From the NCBI GenBank assembly GCA_028564705.1, contig JAPXFQ010002822.1, forward strand, positions 186,001 through 250,000: 64,000 nucleotides of DNA, given 5' to 3'. Shown piece by piece: positions 60,655-64,000 of the stretch. Source of the stretch: Apricaphanius iberus (taxonomy: Eukaryota; Chordata; Actinopteri; Cyprinodontiformes; Aphaniidae). The position numbers were made by a program, and so were the translations under genes. The notes below the pieces were generated by a model. The model saw only the letters and a list, made by a program, of their open reading frames with translations. It did no database searches and was not told where the DNA came from. Each line of letters begins with the position of its first letter. Within the stretch, counting starts at the first letter, position 1.

Positions 60655-60725
60655 GAGGGCCCAGGTGGGATTTGACCCTTAACTCCCAGGTGAGAGTCAT
60701 GTGTGCTAACCATTCAGCCAAAGGG
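60655..60725 (-). repeat. tRNA-like repeat unit
   Basis: On minus it reads ggctgaatggttagcacaca, ctctcacctgggag and gggtcaaatccc: an A-box-like, anticodon-arm-like and B-box-like order resembling a tRNA-Glu-derived SINE head. It is not a good tRNA because the acceptor stem does not pair. Confidence 0.5.
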
Positions 60726-60924
60726 ACATGCCTGTGGCCAAGCAGCTGGGGAGCATGAATGATCAGTCGGAGCCACAGTGACTGAACCCTCACACTGTCG
60801 CATCTCTCCCCCACCTATCACAAGCACGTCCTCGTGCTCCACGCTGCGTGCCACACATTACGAATCCATGAACTTATTACCAGCGTCACATGGACCCTGC
60901 CAGCAACGCCAAATGTGGCCAGGC

Positions 60925-61035
60925 GCAAAACGATTTGATCCCACGACTCCCAGGTGTGAGTCGGCTGGACGGCTGGTTAGCATGCATGAATCTCACCTGG
61001 GAGTTGTGGGATCGAATCCTGCCCAGGCACGCCTT
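60925..61035. repeat. head-to-head tRNA-like units forming a palindrome
   Basis: Arms 60937-60956 and 60994-61013 are 20-bp reverse complements with one mismatch. The plus-side unit has ggttagcatgcatgaatctc, cacctgggag and a B-box-like gggatcgaatcct. The minus-side unit is a partial copy of the same sequence. Confidence 0.6.
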
Positions 61036-61072
61036 TAGACAGCCTCTCTCTCAATCATAGATTCTAAATTAA

Positions 61073-61530
61073 GGGCATCAAAACTATGAATGAACTCATA
61101 ATCTATGGAATTACTGTATGTACTTAAACAAAAAGGGTAAAATAACTGAATACATGTGTTATATTTTAGATTCCTCAAAGTAGCCACCATTTGCTCTGAT
61201 TACTGCTTTGCATTCTCTTGAGCTTGAAGAGGTAGTCAACCAAAATGGTTTTCCAACAGTCTTGAAGGAGTTCCCAGGGATGCTTAGTACTTGTTGGCCC
61301 TTTTGCCTTCACTCTGCGGTTCAGCTCACCCCAAATCATCTCGATTGGGTTCAGGTCCGTTGACTTTGGAGGCCAGATTATTTCACAATTTTTTGTAAAG
61401 TACTACATAATTCCATATATTCATTCATAGTTTTGATGCCTTCAGTGAGAATCTACATGTAAATAGTCATGAAAAGAAAGGAAAGTCATTGAATGAAAAG
61501 GTGTGCCCAAACTTTTGGTCTATACTGTAT
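61073..61530 (-). mobile_element. Tc1-like transposon remnant
   Basis: On minus, the C-terminal transposase is legible at about 61380-61166: DLNPIEMIWGELNRRVKAKG, ELLQDCWKTILVDYL, then a broken end. The inner inverted repeats match (ggcatcaaaactatgaatga at left, and its complement at 61413-61442). The right end reads aacttttggtctatactgta and abuts a TA-rich tract. The N-terminal domain and most of the catalytic domain are deleted. This family differs from the element at 48.7 kb. Confidence 0.85.
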
Positions 61531-61535
61531 GTATG

Positions 61536-61602
<67 letters not shown>
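61531..61602. repeat. (TA)n microsatellite
   Basis: TA/TGTA tract directly following the Tc1 remnant. Confidence 0.95.
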
Positions 61603-61609
<7 letters not shown>

Positions 61610-62789
61610 TATATTAGAAAGTAGCCTGTGTATAAGGCATGCTGTGGTGTCTCCATTGAAAGATAATTTTCCAGACTGCTAGAAAAGATGAAAACATCTC
61701 TCCCAATAGAAATAATGTGCTCTATTCATAATTAAGATTTTTTTTTATTGCGATTGGATCTACGTTTAATTTAAATTTAAATTTGAAAACTGATTTCAGT
61801 TTCAGTTTTCAGAGGTAAATAATTTCCTCCACTGAGGGCTTTTCTTGTGAAAATCCACCAAATCCTGTTTGTATTATATTTCTTTCCTGCTGTGATTTAA
61901 AGAACGAAAAGCAGAAACTAAGAGAAAAAACTCTTTCATGTTTTTAACTCTCACAGCTCTCTATCACTTCCAGTGGAAACACATCAGAAAAAGGCCATTA
62001 AACTGCCAGTATGAAAAGAAGCAAAGATTACAACAACAAAAAATATTTCATGGTTACCTCATTATTTTTTAAAGTCTGAAGAAAGACTCTAACTTCTCTC
62101 ATAAGCTGCTGCATCCACAAATGTAGCAGGAGATGGCCGTCACATCTGTCTGCCGCTCGTTTTCAGATTTCTTCTCTCTGTAAGAACGCAGTCAGAGTAA
62201 TGGGTATAGCAAACGCCAAAGTGTTTGTTTCTATTTTTGTCACATCTAATAACATCTTTTCAGTTCATTTTACTTCTTACACTACTGTATATTGTGCTAC
62301 ATTTTGATGAGCAATACAAGCCAAGGTAATTTTATTTGATCACTTTTACAATTTTTTAACCAGTGATGATCTTTAAATGTTACTGTATACCAAAAAAAAA
62401 CTGTACAAACTGTGATTTAAACACAGTAAGACCTGCATTCATATATTTTTCAGTGCATTTAACAGAGCCTGTTCACCTAGCCATTAATTAGACTGTTTTT
62501 TTTCCGTGTCAGCCCTTTTTTAGTTTTTCATATAACATGCATTTTATTAAATAATATTGCTTTACACACAAGAAAATATGGGTTTCACAGTAAGCGTAAA
62601 CGCAAAGTCAGGTCAGAAATTTGCAGCAATTTTTCATAAGATGGTTATGCAATATGGTTGCAAAAGTGATCCTACTTTAGGCTGTCCTTTCAAAAGTTAT
62701 TCAGTCAAACTAGGCAGAACCTGCAGCCCTATTAGGCTTATTATGGGGAGCCTAAGTCTCCTCCCCTGCCTGTTGGCCCGTTGGTCCCC
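61603..62789. other. intergenic, AT-rich
   Basis: No gene or clear repeat recognised. Confidence 0.4.
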
Positions 62790-63815
62790 TGGACGAAAAA
62801 AATGAATGAAAGTCAATTGAGCGATAAAAGTTATTTTATGGTCCACTTTATCATATGCCCGGAATCGAAAATATGCTGTTTGTCAATTTAAGTGACAACT
62901 TATGATGTGCATTTCAAGTGGATTTTTCATGTGATTTATTTGCTTGTAAAAAAAAAAAAAAAAAATCGTAGAGCTTCTCCTCCATGCTGGCTTTCACTCA
63001 CCCGACTATTTCTCCCCCAGCATGGCTGTGACTTTCCACATGGCCAGATATTATAATGGTTTTCTCCACGATTAATGCTACTTTCTCTGTCCTGGAGGTA
63101 GGAGGCGAAGCCGCCTGCACTCATGGCCATTTTTCCTCTTCTTCAGTTTAGGGATGCACCAATACAATACTGGTATCGGGGCCGATATCGTTCTTATGTA
63201 CTATAACAGTATCTGTTCAAGTTAACCGATACCATGAATTGATACTTAAAATGTGGAAACTTAAATTTTTTTTTTTCACTTGAAATTGTACTTTTGCTGT
63301 AATTTTTTATTAAGATTTTATTTTTTCTAATTCACCATAATTTTTTGTAACAAGCAGAGAAAACAACAACTGTATTCCAATTTATTGCATTTTTGTGTTT
63401 GGTATAAGTATCGGCATTGGTACTCGTTGTCGGTAAGTACTCAGATTCAAGTGTTGGTATGGTATCGGTTTGAAAAAAGTGGTATTGTTGCATCCCTTGT
63501 GCCTTTTCCTCACGACGCAAAGTTAATTTAATTCAGTACTGTTTGGATCGGTATTGGCAGATAATGAACCTCATAAATCTGTATTGTATTGGAAACGAAA
63601 AAAGTGGATCATGCATCCCTTCGTCAGCTGTAGTCCACTACATGTTTTAACACAAAACTTTAAGTAACTTCGGTCAAAGATTTGTTATTATCTACATCAA
63701 AATGTGCCTTTAAAATTCATGGACCTTATATGTTGAATCCATGACGCATTTCAAACGGGATCAGAAAATAACTTTTATCGGTCCATTGACTCATTAATTT
63801 TTTTTGACAGTAAGG
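62790..63815. mobile_element. non-autonomous DNA transposon with nested MITE
   Basis: The stretch 62797-62850 (ending gcgataaaagttattttatg) matches the reverse complement of 63750-63810 (which contains aaaataacttttatcggtcc). These act as outer inverted repeats of a roughly 1-kb element. A second, hAT-like MITE lies inside it. No transposase is present. Confidence 0.6.
63150..63497. mobile_element. hAT-like MITE ('gatgcaccgat' family), copy 2, nested
   Basis: Left end agggatgcaccaatacaata and right end ggtattgttgcatccct form an inverted pair, with 'ggtatcgg' motifs inside. It is related to 38724-39055 in opposite orientation. Another catgcatccctt end at 63610-63620 suggests a partial tandem end. 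Confidence 0.6.
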
Positions 63816-64000
63816 GACCCATGGAATGGATGTAGAAGGGCGTGGGATAGGCTCTCAAGAAGAGAAACCTGCACTGTTGAACCAGCAGAAAAAGTTTAAA
63901 AAAGGAGCATTTGATCAGGATGCTTCCAAACGCCAAACATTACAGGTTTTCTGGGCACATCCCAGTGGGAGGAGACCCTGGGGCAGATCCAGAACCCCCT

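Noticed and set aside
60655..60725. Functional tRNA-Glu gene
   Set aside because: The acceptor stem does not pair and the anticodon arm is degenerate; better read as a tRNA-like repeat.

Overview
This window reads as teleost fish genomic DNA. It is AT-rich and full of long (TA)n microsatellites. It carries a Penelope-like element with a GIY-YIG domain, an L1-type LINE, Tc1-type transposons, a tRNA-derived SINE and the widespread fish repeat beginning 'tccatccattttctgaaccgctta'. Its only clear host genes are a tandem, all-plus-strand array of odorant receptors of the teleost 'odorant receptor 131-2-like' kind. No species can be named from the sequence alone.

Receptor array (about 5-56 kb). 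Six apparently intact genes (OR-A to OR-D, OR-F, OR-G) and one pseudogene (OR-E) lie head to tail at 4968-6264, 12281-13333, 16985-18971, 35004-38084, 40150-42595 (pseudogene), 45596-48048 and 53062-55630. Most vertebrate OR reading frames are a single exon, but all of these are interrupted. An intron always separates the exon coding the N-terminus and TM1 from the exon beginning (F)(Y/N)xNPRYILFIH. OR-A to OR-E have two coding exons. OR-F has a third, a 16-codon mini-exon carrying the start codon. OR-G has four, with two private introns, one in TM3 and one in TM6. From intron 1 to the TM3 Glu there are exactly 66 codons in all seven copies, which supports the splice models. OR-A to OR-E also share ECY in place of (D/E)RY at the end of TM3, while OR-F and OR-G keep Arg. 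OR-C, OR-D and OR-E are very recent duplicates. OR-C and OR-D share a TATA-like box and a splice donor 68 bp apart, upstream of the ATG exon.

Mobile DNA. 1-2845: Penelope-like element (RT on minus, inverted GIY-YIG/3' end on plus, hammerhead-like core). 22.0-25.1 kb: broken L1-type LINE. 26166-34118: young LTR element on the minus strand (LTRs 564 and 570 bp, CATG target duplication) whose 6.8-kb interior shows no recognisable gag/pol; it sits just upstream of the OR-D promoter. 48714-50262: near-complete Tc1-like element, whose transposase lacks the first catalytic Asp region. 61.07-61.53 kb: Tc1 remnant. Several MITE-like inverted-repeat elements, some nested, are spread through the window. 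A minus-strand histone 3' stem-loop with a probable H2B remnant lies at 39.5-39.65 kb.

The receptors would be plasma-membrane GPCRs of olfactory neurons. The rest of the window is mostly decayed or recent transposon sequence and AT-rich spacer; 55.7-64 kb has no gene I can recognise. Splice models were read by eye from GT/AG sites and paralog alignment and have no transcript support here.
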